64,000 bases of DNA from Candidatus Liberimonas magnetica (GTDB lineage: Bacteria > Elusimicrobiota > Endomicrobiia > Endomicrobiales > JAFGIL01): contig JAJAPY010000005.1 in the NCBI GenBank assembly GCA_020523885.1, forward strand, positions 155,238 through 219,237. Direction: 5' to 3'. Below, piece after piece: positions 50,776 through 60,503 of this stretch (its first letter is position 1; each line of letters begins with the position of its first letter). The position numbers and the translations under genes were made by a program. The notes below the pieces were generated by a model. The model ran no database searches and was not told the DNA's origin. It saw only the letters and a list, made by a program, of their open reading frames with translations.

Positions 50776-52095
50776 ATGGATTGGATCGTTAAGAAATACA
50801 AGCCCCGCCAAAATGGGATCAAAGAAATATCCGTTCCAGCTGATAAATCAATTACTCACAGAGCAGTGATGCTTTCTGCGTTTGTAGAAGGCAGCTATAC
50901 TGTAAAGAATTATCTGCCCGCGGATGACTGCATGAGTACTATAAATGCTTTTAGGTCTATGGGAGTGGACATCAAAGAAATAATTATGGATAATAAAAGA
51001 TCTTTAAGTATTACAGGTTCCGGGAAATTAAAACCACCTCAAAAAGCTATTGATGCCGGGAATTCGGGCACAACCACAAGGCTTCTTTGCGGTATTTTAG
51101 CGGGGCAGGATTTTGAAACTGAAATAACCGGGGACGCCAGCCTTTCAAAAAGGCCGATGAAAAGGGTGATTGAACCCTTAAGACTGATGGGTGCCAAAAT
51201 AAGCGCAAGAGAAGATAATTACCTGCCGTTAAAGATTGCCGGGACACCGGATTTAAAACCTATAACTTACAGGAGCAGTATTGCAAGCGCACAGGTCAAA
51301 TCCTGCGTGCTTTTTGCCGGTATGCAGGCAAAAGGAAAAACAACTTTTATTGAACCTGTTAAATCAAGAGACCATACTGAAAGAATGCTAAAGTTTGTGG
51401 GTGTAGAGGTGAAAGAAACAGCGACTTCATCGTCCGTTATAGGCCCGGTTAGAATTCCGCCGGGATTTACAATAGATGTTCCAGGTGATATTTCTGCAGC
51501 CGCGTTTTTTCTTGCAGCGGGCGCACTTTTGCCAAAAACAAAAATAAAACTTTCAAATGTAGGCATCAATCCTACAAGAGACGGAATAATTGATATATTG
51601 AGAAATATGAACGCCGAACTTAAAATTATCAATAACAACAAAGGTTCATGGGATTCATTTGACCCTGTCGCGGATATCGAGGTTGGGACGTCACAGCTTA
51701 CAGCCTGCGATATCAACGGCGAAATGATACCGCGTTTAATTGATGAAATACCTGTTGTAGCTTTGGCTGCGACCCAGGCAAAAGGCGCGACTATAATCTC
51801 AGGGGCCGAAGAATTAAGGTTTAAAGAAAGCGACAGGTTAAAAGCCGTTGCGGCAGAATTAAATAAAATGGGAGCTGCGATAGAAGAAACAAAGGATGGG
51901 CTTATAATAACAGGGCCTGTAAAGCTTAAAGGGTGCGAAGTTGACAGCCACGATGACCACAGGATAGCTATGATGCTTGCCGTAGCCGGGCTTTTAGCAG
52001 AAGGTGAGACAACCATAAAAAATACGGATTGCGTAAGCATTTCTTTTCCTGATTTTAAGTTAAAGCTTAACGGTATCGGAGCAGAGATAGAATGA
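50776..52095 (+). CDS. aroA: 3-phosphoshikimate 1-carboxyvinyltransferase (EPSP synthase)
   Basis: Sixth step of the shikimate pathway. 439 aa. Markers: ISVPADKSITHRAVMLSAF, DAGNSGTTTRLLCGILAGQ, GDASLSKRPMKRVIEPL, SAQVKSCVLFAGMQAKG, ELRFKESDRLKAV and DSHDDHRIAMMLAVAGL. Residues around LSKRPM and GNSGTT bind shikimate-3-phosphate and PEP. It overlaps cmk by 4 bp (ATGA), part of the aroF-tyrA-aroA-cmk-plsC-ispH-rpsA run. Confidence 0.97.
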   Translation: MDWIVKKYKPRQNGIKEISVPADKSITHRAVMLSAFVEGSYTVKNYLPADDCMSTINAFRSMGVDIKEIIMDNKRSLSITGSGKLKPPQKAIDAGNSGTTTRLLCGILAGQDFETEITGDASLSKRPMKRVIEPLRLMGAKISAREDNYLPLKIAGTPDLKPITYRSSIASAQVKSCVLFAGMQAKGKTTFIEPVKSRDHTERMLKFVGVEVKETATSSSVIGPVRIPPGFTIDVPGDISAAAFFLAAGALLPKTKIKLSNVGINPTRDGIIDILRNMNAELKIINNNKGSWDSFDPVADIEVGTSQLTACDINGEMIPRLIDEIPVVALAATQAKGATIISGAEELRFKESDRLKAVAAELNKMGAAIEETKDGLIITGPVKLKGCEVDSHDDHRIAMMLAVAGLLAEGETTIKNTDCVSISFPDFKLKLNGIGAEIE

Positions 52096-52769
52096 AAAGA
52101 TATATTGTCGCAATTGACGGGCCCGCTGGGGCGGGGAAGTCCACTGTTTCAAAGCTTGTCGCACAAAAGCTGGGGTATCTTTACATAGATACCGGAGCTA
52201 TGTACAGGGCCATAGCCTTAAAAGCGATCAGGATGAATTTAAGTTTTTATGAAAATGATAAATTAATCAAAATGGCAGAAGGAACGGATATAACTTTAAA
52301 AACTTCAGATAAAAAAGGCTCACTACTTGATATTTTTATGGATGACGGAGATGTAACAGAAGAGATAAGGACACAAGAGGTTTCTCAAGGGGCTAGCAAG
52401 GTCTCATCAATTCCTGAGATAAGAAAGATATTACAGCAAAAACAGAGGCGGATAGGAAAAGACGGCGGCATTGTCATGGAGGGCCGGGATATAGGAACGG
52501 TTGTTTTTCCAAATGCGGAATTCAAGTTTTATATGGATGCTACAGTCGAAGAAAGAGCAATGAGGCGTTACCGTGAACTAAGAGCAAAAGGGCAAGAAGT
52601 TTCTTTAGGTGTTATAGAAAAAGAAATAGCCGAAAGAGACGATAGGGATAAGAACAGAAAAGCCGACCCGCTCGTAAAAAGCCCGGATGCTATTTATATA
52701 GATTCCACAGGGATGTCTATAGAGGAATCGGCAGATATCGTAGTTGAATATATTAACAAACATGGTTAA
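52092..52769 (+). CDS. cmk: Cytidylate kinase
   Basis: Phosphorylates CMP and dCMP. 225 aa. P-loop GPAGAGKSTVSKLVAQKLG at residues 8-26, then YIDTGAMYRAIALKA, EIRTQEVSQGASKVSSIPEIR, and VMEGRDIGTVVFPNAEFKFYMDA. The NMP-binding insertion typical of bacterial CMP kinases is present. It is translationally coupled to aroA (4-bp overlap) and to plsC (8-bp overlap). Confidence 0.97.
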   Translation: MKRYIVAIDGPAGAGKSTVSKLVAQKLGYLYIDTGAMYRAIALKAIRMNLSFYENDKLIKMAEGTDITLKTSDKKGSLLDIFMDDGDVTEEIRTQEVSQGASKVSSIPEIRKILQQKQRRIGKDGGIVMEGRDIGTVVFPNAEFKFYMDATVEERAMRRYRELRAKGQEVSLGVIEKEIAERDDRDKNRKADPLVKSPDAIYIDSTGMSIEESADIVVEYINKHG

Positions 52770-53346
52770 ATCTTCGTGGCTTTATTATCTTGGCAGAGGG
52801 ATGTTCAGGCTTTTGTTTAAAATAGTGTGGCGATGGAAAATTTACGGGTTAGAAAACCTCCCGAAAGAAGGGAAAATAATAGTTGCCCCTAATCATGTCA
52901 GTTACTTTGATCCGCCTATGACCGGGTCTGCTATGGAAAGGCCCCTATATTTCATGGCAAAAGAAGAACTGTTTAAAATGCCTATTTTGGGTTTTGTAAT
53001 AAGAAGGACCCATGCTTTTCCTGTTAAGAGGGGTAAAAGTGATATAGGCGCGTTCAGAATGGCGCAGAAGCTTTTAAATGAAGATAAGGCGGTACTTGTA
53101 TTTCCGGAAGGGACGCGCTCAAAAGACGGTAATTTCGGCAGGGCAAGGCCCGGTCTTGGGATGCTTTCATGCCTGACCCAGTCTCCGGTAATCCCTGTCA
53201 GGATAATTAATTCGAACAATATGAGGAAATTATTACCGTTAAAAATAATTTTTGGTAAACCCGTCTATCCTCTGAAAGAATATACAAAGGAATCATATCA
53301 AGAACTCTCAGAAACGGTTCTGGAAGAAATAAAGAAGTTGAATTAA
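52762..53346 (+). CDS. plsC: 1-acyl-sn-glycerol-3-phosphate acyltransferase
   Basis: Makes phosphatidic acid from lysophosphatidate at the inner membrane. 194 aa from the ATG at 52762. Motif I NHX4D is NHVSYFD (about residue 43), motif II is near VKRGKSDIGAFRMA, motif III is FPEGTRSKDGNFGRARPG, and motif IV is SPVIPVRIIN. A hydrophobic start (SSWLYYLGRGMFRLLFKIV) is consistent with membrane association. The gene is wedged between cmk and ispH with an 8-bp overlap and a 1-bp gap. Confidence 0.93.
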   Translation: MVKSSWLYYLGRGMFRLLFKIVWRWKIYGLENLPKEGKIIVAPNHVSYFDPPMTGSAMERPLYFMAKEELFKMPILGFVIRRTHAFPVKRGKSDIGAFRMAQKLLNEDKAVLVFPEGTRSKDGNFGRARPGLGMLSCLTQSPVIPVRIINSNNMRKLLPLKIIFGKPVYPLKEYTKESYQELSETVLEEIKKLN

Positions 53347-53347
53347 A

Positions 53348-54214
53348 ATGAAAAAATTAAAAACCGAGAAACCGGGCAGAAAGATAAAGACGGCTAAAAC
53401 AGCAGGGGTGTGTTTTGGGGTTAAAAGGGCCATAGAACTGGCCCAAAAAACAGCCAGAAACAGAAAAAAAGTATATACGCTCGGGCCCTTGATCCATAAC
53501 CCTCAGGAGGTTAACCGCCTTTCAAAAAATGGCATTAAACCCATAAAAAGCCCCTGGAAGCTTAAAAACGAGACCCTGATATTGAGGACTCATGGGATAC
53601 CGCTGACTTTTAAGAAAAAACTCGAATTAAAAAGATTAAACCTTGTAGATGCGGCATGCCCTTTTGTAAAACACGCACAGGACATGGTCAGAAAGCTGAC
53701 ACAGGAAGGTTATCAAGTCATAATAGTCGGAGATAAGATACACCCAGAAGTAGTGGCGCTTGTTTCTTACGGGCTGGGCAAATGCAAGGTTGTTGAAAAA
53801 AAAGAGGACATAAATAAAATTAAACTGGCAAAAAAAATAGGGGTGGTGAGCCAGACAACACAGAGTAAAAAGAATTTCGATAGCATCATTTCTGTGTTAA
53901 GGAACAAAAGGCCGGACGCAAAGATATTCAATACTATCTGCCGGGCCACTATTGACAGGCAGTCCGAAGCAAAGAATATAGCAAAAGGCGCGGATCTAAT
54001 GATAGTAGTCGGGGGAAAGAATTCGGCAAACACAAGGCGTTTATATGAAATATGCCGGGATTATACGAAAGCATACTATATTGAGGTTGCAAAAGAAATA
54101 AACCCTGAGTGGTTTAAAGGTGTAGAAAAAGTCGGGCTGACAGCGGGAGCGTCAACCCCTGACTGGGTCATAAAAGATGTCGAGAGCACGATAAAATACA
54201 TAAAGGAGAACTAA
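53348..54214 (+). CDS. ispH: 4-hydroxy-3-methylbut-2-enyl diphosphate reductase
   Basis: Last step of the MEP isoprenoid pathway, giving IPP and DMAPP. 288 aa. The three Fe-S cysteines lie in TAGVCFGVKRAI (about Cys21), VDAACPFVKHAQ (about Cys100) and FNTICRATIDRQ (about Cys198). TLGPLIHNPQEVNRL, RTHGIP and VVGGKNSANTRRLYEIC are conserved. In many genomes ispH precedes or is fused to rpsA; here rpsA follows after 4 bp. Confidence 0.96.
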   Translation: MKKLKTEKPGRKIKTAKTAGVCFGVKRAIELAQKTARNRKKVYTLGPLIHNPQEVNRLSKNGIKPIKSPWKLKNETLILRTHGIPLTFKKKLELKRLNLVDAACPFVKHAQDMVRKLTQEGYQVIIVGDKIHPEVVALVSYGLGKCKVVEKKEDINKIKLAKKIGVVSQTTQSKKNFDSIISVLRNKRPDAKIFNTICRATIDRQSEAKNIAKGADLMIVVGGKNSANTRRLYEICRDYTKAYYIEVAKEINPEWFKGVEKVGLTAGASTPDWVIKDVESTIKYIKEN

Positions 54215-54218
54215 AAAA

Positions 54219-55955
54219 ATGGACGAGACAAAGGAAGCGCAAGGCAAAGAAAATAATTTAAATATTGCAGCACCCGGCGCATTAGAAGGGGCCAAAGAGC
54301 AAAAAGAAAAGAAAGAAGAAGATGTTAAGATGGAAGAACTCATGGGGGACCAGATAATTATCGAGGAGGGGAAGATAGTAAAGGTAAAGATTGTCGGGAA
54401 AAATGCAGAAGGAGTACTGGTGGACCTGGGTGTAAAATCAGAAGCCCCGATCAGCAAAAGCGAGTTCGGGTCTCAGGAAAAATACGATGAAATAAATGTG
54501 GGCATGGAGATCCCCGTATATATAGTCCGCCTTCATTCAAGGGAAGGCTCCCCCGTAGTCTCTTATAAACAGGCCAGGGAAATCTATGCCTGGGAAAAGA
54601 TAAAGGCCTCGTTTGCAAGTTCCTCTCCGATAGAGGGGGTTATCGTAAGAAAGATCAAGGGTGGGTTTATCGTGGATACCGGGATCGATGCATTCCTGCC
54701 GTTTTCTCAGCTCGAAATTTACAGAGTAAAAGATTTTAACGCTTATCTGGGTATAAAAATGAAGTTCTTGATCACGGATATGGACAAAGACAAAAATAAC
54801 CTGGTATTATCGAGAAGAAAGCTTCTTGAACTTGAGCAGAATGAAAGCAAGAAGAGAGTGCTTGAAAATATTTATGAAAACCAGGTCATTGATGGTGTTG
54901 TGACACGGATAACTGATTTCGGCGCATTTGTCGACATAGGAGGCATGGAAGGGCTGCTGCATATCGGGGATATAGCCTGGCACAGGTTAAACAAAGTAGG
55001 GGACAAGCTTTCAGTCAGGCAGAGCATAAAAGTCAAGGTCCTTAAGATAGAAGGAGGGAGAGTCTCTTTAGGAATGAAACAGCTCATTCCAACGCCCTGG
55101 GAAAAAGCAGGCGAAAAATACCCTAAAGGCAGTATTGTCAAAGGAAAAGTTATTTCCATAACGGAGTTCGGGGTTTTTATCGAAATAGAACCCGGCCTTG
55201 AAGGGTTACTCCATGTTTCAGAGATATCGTGGTCAGAGCAGAAAAGCGATGTGTTAAAAAAATTCAAAGCCGGACAGGAATTAGATGTTAAAGTCATAGA
55301 TATTGATACCGTTAGCGAGAAACTGTCCCTGTCCGTAAAAAAATTAAAATCAAATCCGTGGGAAGAGGCTAAGACAAAGTTCCCGAAAGGCACAAAAGTA
55401 AAAGGGACGGTTACGAACATTACTCCTTTCGGTGCTTTTGTCAAGATTGCAGACGGCATGGAAGGGCTTATTCATATCGGGGAAATGTCGTGGACAAAAA
55501 AGGTCAACCATCCAAAGGATGTCTTGAAAACCGGGCAGGAAATAGAATCAGTAGTGTTGGATATTAACCCCATAGAAGAAAAGATATCGCTTTCATTAAG
55601 GCATTTGGAAGGAAACCCGTTTGAAAAATATTCAACGGGCAAGGTAGTGACCGGGAAAGTTAAGCGAATAACGGATTTCGGCGCTTTTATTGAGCTTGAA
55701 CCTGGGATAGACGCACTGCTGCGCGCCAGCGAGATAATACCTAAAAAAATGGAAAGCGCAAAACGTGCGAACATTTCAGATTTCCTGAAAGTCGGCCAGG
55801 AGATAGAAGCAAAAATAGTCAAAAGCGACCTTAAAGAAAGAAAAATAGATATTTCAACAAAGAAATTAGAGCGCGAAAGAGAAAAAGAACTTCTAAAAAA
55901 ATATACGAATAAAGAATCACGCCCTACTTTAGGGGACGTCCTGGAAGAAGAGTGA
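54219..55955 (+). CDS. rpsA: 30S ribosomal protein S1
   Basis: The mRNA-binding ribosomal protein. 578 aa, with six S1 (OB-fold) repeats beginning near residues 44, 130, 222, 305, 392 and 475. The consensus is strongest in repeats 3-6 (DGVVTRITDFGAFVDIGGMEGLLHIG, read at 54890-54968; KGTVTNITPFGAFVKIADG). The first 40 residues are a Glu/Lys-rich low-complexity tail. A strong aaggag RBS precedes the ATG. It ends the aroF-rpsA run. Confidence 0.96.
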   Translation: MDETKEAQGKENNLNIAAPGALEGAKEQKEKKEEDVKMEELMGDQIIIEEGKIVKVKIVGKNAEGVLVDLGVKSEAPISKSEFGSQEKYDEINVGMEIPVYIVRLHSREGSPVVSYKQAREIYAWEKIKASFASSSPIEGVIVRKIKGGFIVDTGIDAFLPFSQLEIYRVKDFNAYLGIKMKFLITDMDKDKNNLVLSRRKLLELEQNESKKRVLENIYENQVIDGVVTRITDFGAFVDIGGMEGLLHIGDIAWHRLNKVGDKLSVRQSIKVKVLKIEGGRVSLGMKQLIPTPWEKAGEKYPKGSIVKGKVISITEFGVFIEIEPGLEGLLHVSEISWSEQKSDVLKKFKAGQELDVKVIDIDTVSEKLSLSVKKLKSNPWEEAKTKFPKGTKVKGTVTNITPFGAFVKIADGMEGLIHIGEMSWTKKVNHPKDVLKTGQEIESVVLDINPIEEKISLSLRHLEGNPFEKYSTGKVVTGKVKRITDFGAFIELEPGIDALLRASEIIPKKMESAKRANISDFLKVGQEIEAKIVKSDLKERKIDISTKKLEREREKELLKKYTNKESRPTLGDVLEEE

Positions 55956-56026
55956 CCTGATTTTTACGCCAACCCACAATTTACACGCAAGAATACACCC
56001 ATATACAGGTTCCCAGGGATTAACTT

Positions 56027-57571
56027 GTGAGATTTATTAGAGCTGTTTTATTGCTATTCTTTTGCCTTTTTGCCGTGCTTATAGGCATTGAGGTCTTTTT
56101 TTGTTATTTCCTGCCTCTATTTTGGAAAATAAACTCAAAGATCCATGCCGGTGAAATGAATAAAAATATTTGTATTTATACGGTAGGTGAATCCACAGCT
56201 TTTGGGCAGCCATACGGCCCGAAAATATCTTTTCCAGAAATAGTTAAATATATGTTTAACGGAAAGATCAATAATAAAGAAATAAGAATTATTAATTTTG
56301 CCAGACGCGGTTCAAGTTTCGAGGAACAATATTGGAAATTGTTTAAGGAACTTAGTGTTAAACCCAAGTTAACCGGTGTAGTATTTGTATATGCAGGCAT
56401 CAACGATATATCAACTGTGGGTAAAGGGCTAGATAAGGCTGGTTTTTGTTTTAGGACACTTTATAAATCCCTGGTATATTCCAAGTTTGCATTTATTAAG
56501 CATAAAAAATCGATATATAGTTATGAATATAATTTAGAAAGAGTAATAAAACTTGCTCAAAGTTATGGTTTAAAAATCGTTATATCAAATTTAATAGGCA
56601 ATTTTACAGAGTTTGCTCCGAAAAATAATCAAATATTTGAATCAAAGGATAACAGGGCACTGTTTAATAAAGCGGAGGAGTATGTTCTTAAAGGCGATTT
56701 AGACAAAGCACAGAACGTTTACGAACAGCTGATAAACCTCAACCATAAAACAGTTTTATCGCCTGTATACTATTTTCTCGGGAAGATTTATGAGGCAAAA
56801 GGGGATTATGCAATTGCCAGGAACAATTATTATCTGGCTGCGGATACCGGAAGTGTAAGGCTGCAAAAACCTACCAGTAAACAAAATGAGATCATAAAAA
56901 TGGCCGGTATCGAGTATAAGGCGGGTTTCGTAGACGCTTTGTCGATTTTTGAAGAAAACTCAAAAAATGGCTTGATAGGTTACAACCTTTGTGGAGATGC
57001 CCACCACCCAAATCTTAAAGGTTATATACTGCTTGCAAAAGGTTTTGCCCGGGAACTCGGGGATATTTACGGGAATAAGCCTGAAAGAACAGACCTTTCA
57101 GAAAAAGAAGTAACGGAGCATTTTAACTTTACTGATGACGATATATTCTATGTATATACTCATAATTTAAAATGGCTTCTGGCCGAGACGAGCGGAGACA
57201 TTTATAGGAAAGAAAGCATAGAAAGGGCAAGATATTATCTTGAACAAGCAATAAAAAATTATGAATTAAACCCGTCCGGCGAGAAAAAAACAGATATAGA
57301 ACTGTCCCGGCTTATGATCGCTGCGGTAAGCAGGGATTTAAAAGGAGTCATATACTGGTTAGAAAAAGGGGAGTTTTTGACAAAAAACAGGACAGTATTT
57401 TTTACTACAAACAATAATATGATACAAACAAATAATTGGTTCACTTCATGGCTTAGATATACCCTCTGTGAATTAGACCTGCCCGATGCTATTATTAAAG
57501 AATTAGGAGCTGACTTAAAAGAACATGAAAGACTGAAAAATAATAGGCTGGATTATGTAATTGTAAAATGA
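56027..57571 (+). CDS. SGNH-hydrolase-like exported/membrane protein with TPR insert
   Basis: A 514-aa protein. An N-terminal membrane anchor or signal (residues 1-35) precedes an SGNH/GDSL hydrolase fold. Block I is TVGESTAFGQPYG with the nucleophile Ser at about 55; block III is VYAGINDIS; block V, with Asp and His, is NLCGDAHHPNLKGY (about residues 320-333). Between them lies a helical TPR-like insert (LFNKAEEYVLKGDLDKAQNVYEQL, 56665-56735). Residues 340-514 are helical. It probably acts as an esterase or acyltransferase on a cell-envelope glycan. The GTG/TTG-type start is as read at 56027. The next gene is a GT39-like protein. Confidence 0.8.
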   Translation: MRFIRAVLLLFFCLFAVLIGIEVFFCYFLPLFWKINSKIHAGEMNKNICIYTVGESTAFGQPYGPKISFPEIVKYMFNGKINNKEIRIINFARRGSSFEEQYWKLFKELSVKPKLTGVVFVYAGINDISTVGKGLDKAGFCFRTLYKSLVYSKFAFIKHKKSIYSYEYNLERVIKLAQSYGLKIVISNLIGNFTEFAPKNNQIFESKDNRALFNKAEEYVLKGDLDKAQNVYEQLINLNHKTVLSPVYYFLGKIYEAKGDYAIARNNYYLAADTGSVRLQKPTSKQNEIIKMAGIEYKAGFVDALSIFEENSKNGLIGYNLCGDAHHPNLKGYILLAKGFARELGDIYGNKPERTDLSEKEVTEHFNFTDDDIFYVYTHNLKWLLAETSGDIYRKESIERARYYLEQAIKNYELNPSGEKKTDIELSRLMIAAVSRDLKGVIYWLEKGEFLTKNRTVFFTTNNNMIQTNNWFTSWLRYTLCELDLPDAIIKELGADLKEHERLKNNRLDYVIVK

Positions 57572-57633
57572 ACGTAGCAGTACACGGGTAATAAATTGAT
57601 CGTTGTTTTTAGGAAAGGAGCATTTCAAACGGC

Positions 57634-59259
57634 ATGAAAACTTTTTATGTCATATTAATATTAAGTACACTAGGGATATTTAATATTGCCAATTACATTT
57701 CAGCAGCAGGGGTTATCAATGAATCAGAAATGTCCTGGCATGAAGAATATCTTATAAATGCCCACACTTTCTTAACGGACTTTAATGATAAAGGAGGGTT
57801 ATTCCATTCAGTTTATGCGCCTCTTTATTATTTAAATATGGCGCTGGTAATGAAATTGTTCGGGAAAAGCTGGCTGGTTTCTAATTTTATCACCAATAGT
57901 TTTTATCTTTTTATCTTAATATTTTTCACATACCTCCTTGGAAAAGAGCTGAACGGCAGGGCCGCAGGGGTGATTTCCGCAACAATAGTATCGTTTTACC
58001 CCAACACCTGGGCCAGCTACAGGTCATTCTCGCCCGATTTTACTACGATGGGAATAGTTGTGACGGGTATTTATTTTCTTGTTAAATCCGGCTACTACAG
58101 CGACCCGAAGTTCTCTATATTATTTGCACTGGCCTGTGCCTGGGGAATGATGCTAAAAGAATCTTTCGGGGCCTTCATAATAGGGCCTATCTTTTATGGA
58201 TTGTTTCATGCGTACAGGCAGGCCAAGGAAAGCCAATACCGGCCTTTGATGAATTTTCTTGCATTTTCAATAATAGTTTATGTGCTAATATACCCTTACT
58301 ATTTTACGGGTTTATATCATCTTAATGTATTTACAATTGGGAGATCCTTTAAAAATACCGGGATGAACTTTTATGATTTAATAGATTTAAGGTTTTTTAC
58401 GGTTGGTTTATATAAAAGCCAGCTTACACCTGTTTATTTTCTTGTCATGATCCTTGGATTTTATTATTTTTTACGGTACAAAAACAACAGAATTAAGTTT
58501 ATGATGATTCTTTGGCTGCTTATACCCAATTTAATGCTCATATTTATTCCTAATAAAACGGAAAGATACTTGCTGGCTGCGCTGCCGGCCTTTGCTTTAA
58601 TAAGCTCTTTTTCTGCAGATAGATTGAAAAGCAGCATGGCAAGAAATATATTTATTCTTTTCCTTATAGCAGCCGGGCTGTATCAGTACCATAAACTTAA
58701 CAGCGCCGAATTTAAGCCGGAAAATGAAAAATTCGGTTGGTATTATCCAAATAATATTATAACCTCTTATAATGAATTAAGGTATAAGGGAAGTTTGATA
58801 GATGCCTTAAGAAGTAATTTGCTGCTTGAAATAGATGATTTCAGGAAATTGAAAAAAGACACAGTCTGCAAAGTCAGCGAACTCAAAAAAGGGGACGGCA
58901 GTGATATGTCGGTTAATCTTCGTACGATCTTATGGTGCAATAGCCCTAAAATAGATTACGATTTCTCAAGGGATTACACGTATATCACAGGTGATGAAGC
59001 AGCTCCGGATGAAAAAACCTTCCATTATCTGCTGGATATATTGGATAAGTCCGATATTATTGTATTTAATGCAGGTGAGGATGATATAGACTTGAAAAAC
59101 CCCGGTTTCCTTGACTCTATCATAAAAGACGGTAGTATAAACAAGTTTTCTACCCTATGGGCAAATAAGCTTAAAAACTTTACATCAAGAAAAATATATC
59201 ATTCGAAAGCTGATTATTTCTGCACCTATAACGTTTATCTTTATAAAAAGATATTTTAA
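57634..59259 (+). CDS. GT39-like polytopic membrane glycosyltransferase
   Basis: A 541-aa protein with about 10-11 membrane segments up to residue 350 and a soluble C-terminal domain. An acidic loop after the first helix (ESEMSWHEEYLINAH, about residues 31-45) matches the Asp/Glu metal-binding loop of PMT/ArnT/GT39 enzymes. SFYPNTWASYRSFSPDFTTMG and LLKESFGAF-type loops resemble the dolichol/undecaprenyl-sugar-using family. It likely transfers a sugar from a lipid carrier to a periplasmic acceptor. It stands in tandem with the SGNH protein, so the two may modify the same surface glycan. The substrate is unknown. Confidence 0.72.
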   Translation: MKTFYVILILSTLGIFNIANYISAAGVINESEMSWHEEYLINAHTFLTDFNDKGGLFHSVYAPLYYLNMALVMKLFGKSWLVSNFITNSFYLFILIFFTYLLGKELNGRAAGVISATIVSFYPNTWASYRSFSPDFTTMGIVVTGIYFLVKSGYYSDPKFSILFALACAWGMMLKESFGAFIIGPIFYGLFHAYRQAKESQYRPLMNFLAFSIIVYVLIYPYYFTGLYHLNVFTIGRSFKNTGMNFYDLIDLRFFTVGLYKSQLTPVYFLVMILGFYYFLRYKNNRIKFMMILWLLIPNLMLIFIPNKTERYLLAALPAFALISSFSADRLKSSMARNIFILFLIAAGLYQYHKLNSAEFKPENEKFGWYYPNNIITSYNELRYKGSLIDALRSNLLLEIDDFRKLKKDTVCKVSELKKGDGSDMSVNLRTILWCNSPKIDYDFSRDYTYITGDEAAPDEKTFHYLLDILDKSDIIVFNAGEDDIDLKNPGFLDSIIKDGSINKFSTLWANKLKNFTSRKIYHSKADYFCTYNVYLYKKIF

Positions 59260-59306
59260 TCTGTGGTTTTAGGGTAAAGATTTTTCCCTGAGCTTTTCCC
59301 TGAAGC

Positions 59307-59335
59307 TTGACTTAAAGCGATAAATTTCTTATAAT
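59307..59335 (+). promoter_or_regulatory. Strong sigma-70-type promoter for rplM-rpsI
   Basis: TTGACT at 59307-59312, a 17-bp spacer, and consensus TATAAT at 59330-59335. It is 33 bp before the rplM ATG. Confidence 0.85.
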
Positions 59336-59368
59336 AACACCCTATTATCGCAAAAAGAGGTATAGCAT

Positions 59369-59800
59369 ATGATTAATAAGACTTATTTACCGAAAATTTC
59401 TGAAATTAAAAGAGGCTGGCATCTGATAGATGCGAAAGGTAAACCTCTTGGACGGATCGCTACTCAGGCTGTTTATTTGCTAAGAGGGAAAAATAAACCC
59501 TTTTATACCCCGCACCTTGACTGCGGAGACCACGTCGTTGTTACCAATGTAAGCCAGATCGTATTGACCGGCAAAAAACTGGAACAAAAAATAGACTATC
59601 ACCATTCGGGTTATCCGGGAGGCGATAAGTATACGGTGTATTCAAAACTGATGGCAGAAAAACCAGAAAAAGGCCTTTGGCTTGCAGCCAAAGGCATGCT
59701 TCCAAAAAACAGGCTGGCAGGTGTTCAGATAAAAAGGCTTAGAATATTCAAGGGAAATGAACACGATTTTGCGGACAAATTTGCAAAAAATAAGGAATAG
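59369..59800 (+). CDS. rplM: 50S ribosomal protein L13
   Basis: A large-subunit protein of 143 aa. It shows WHLIDAKGKPLGRIATQAVYLLRGKNK, TPHLDCGDHVVVTN, YHHSGYPGG and AAKGMLPKNRL blocks, all diagnostic of L13. It is in the usual order with rpsI, 9 bp downstream, driven by a near-consensus promoter and ended by a strong terminator after rpsI. Confidence 0.98.
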   Translation: MINKTYLPKISEIKRGWHLIDAKGKPLGRIATQAVYLLRGKNKPFYTPHLDCGDHVVVTNVSQIVLTGKKLEQKIDYHHSGYPGGDKYTVYSKLMAEKPEKGLWLAAKGMLPKNRLAGVQIKRLRIFKGNEHDFADKFAKNKE

Positions 59801-59809
59801 GGAGAAAGT

Positions 59810-60220
59810 ATGAGTCAAAATAATACAGATATTCAAACAGTTATGGCTACGGGGAGAAGAAAAACATCTATTGCAAGGGTTAAAGTTACATCCGGCCAGG
59901 GAAAGATCATGGTTAATAATAGGACACTGGATGAATATTTTGGAGGCTTGAGCAAAACCAAAAAGAACGCCCTTAAACCGATAGAGATGTCGCCCTCTGC
60001 GAATTCATATAATTTCAGTATAACTGTGACAGGCGGAGGTTATACAGGACAGGCAGGAGCTATCAGCCATGCTCTTACAAGGGTATTGATAAAGTTAGAC
60101 CCAAAATTAAAAGCGAATTTGAAAAAAGAAGGGCTGTTAACACGCGATCCAAGGATGGTTGAACGTAAAAAACCCGGCAGGCCTAAAGCAAGAAAGAGAT
60201 TCCAGTTCTCAAAGAGATAA
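59810..60220 (+). CDS. rpsI: 30S ribosomal protein S9
   Basis: A small-subunit protein of 136 aa. TGRRKTSIARVKVTSGQGK, NNRTLDEYFGG, VTGGGYTGQAGAISHALTR and the basic C-terminal tail ending KRFQFSKR (the SKR end reaches the ribosomal P site) identify it. It is the second gene of the rplM-rpsI operon. Confidence 0.98.
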   Translation: MSQNNTDIQTVMATGRRKTSIARVKVTSGQGKIMVNNRTLDEYFGGLSKTKKNALKPIEMSPSANSYNFSITVTGGGYTGQAGAISHALTRVLIKLDPKLKANLKKEGLLTRDPRMVERKKPGRPKARKRFQFSKR

Positions 60221-60243
60221 TTTTTATAATTTCAGATATTTTT

Positions 60244-60288
60244 AAAGACGTTCATAACACAATATATTTTGTATGAACGTCTTTTTTA
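60244..60288 (+). terminator. Intrinsic terminator of the rplM-rpsI operon
   Basis: A 13-bp stem, aaagacgttcata (60244-60256) with tatgaacgtcttt (60272-60284), followed by a run of T residues. It is the clearest terminator in the window. Confidence 0.9.
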
Positions 60289-60376
60289 TTGCCTAAAAAA
60301 TCAAAAAAATGGGATAAAACATTAATTCCAATTGATTTTACTGATATATTTAAAAAAATATTTTATAATTTATCCC

Positions 60377-60405
60377 TTGACTTTTCTTTCATTTTATATT
60401 ATAAA
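60377..60405 (+). promoter_or_regulatory. Sigma-70-type promoter for the HU gene
   Basis: TTGACT at 60377-60382, a 17-bp spacer, TATAAA at 60400-60405, about 100 bp before the ATG. The RBS aaggaggt precedes the start codon. The rest of the 60289-60503 gap is AT-rich with no gene. Confidence 0.75.
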
Positions 60406-60503
60406 TTAAATGTAATAGGCTTTGAAAAATAAACCACTTTATGGAAAAAATGTATCGATATTGCCAAAGCTGTTTTTGGGCAATTGTAAGGAGGTAGAAA
60501 AAG

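Noticed and set aside
51267..52040. 257-codon minus-strand frame opposite aroA
   Set aside because: A complement of a highly conserved gene, with low-complexity composition and no RBS.
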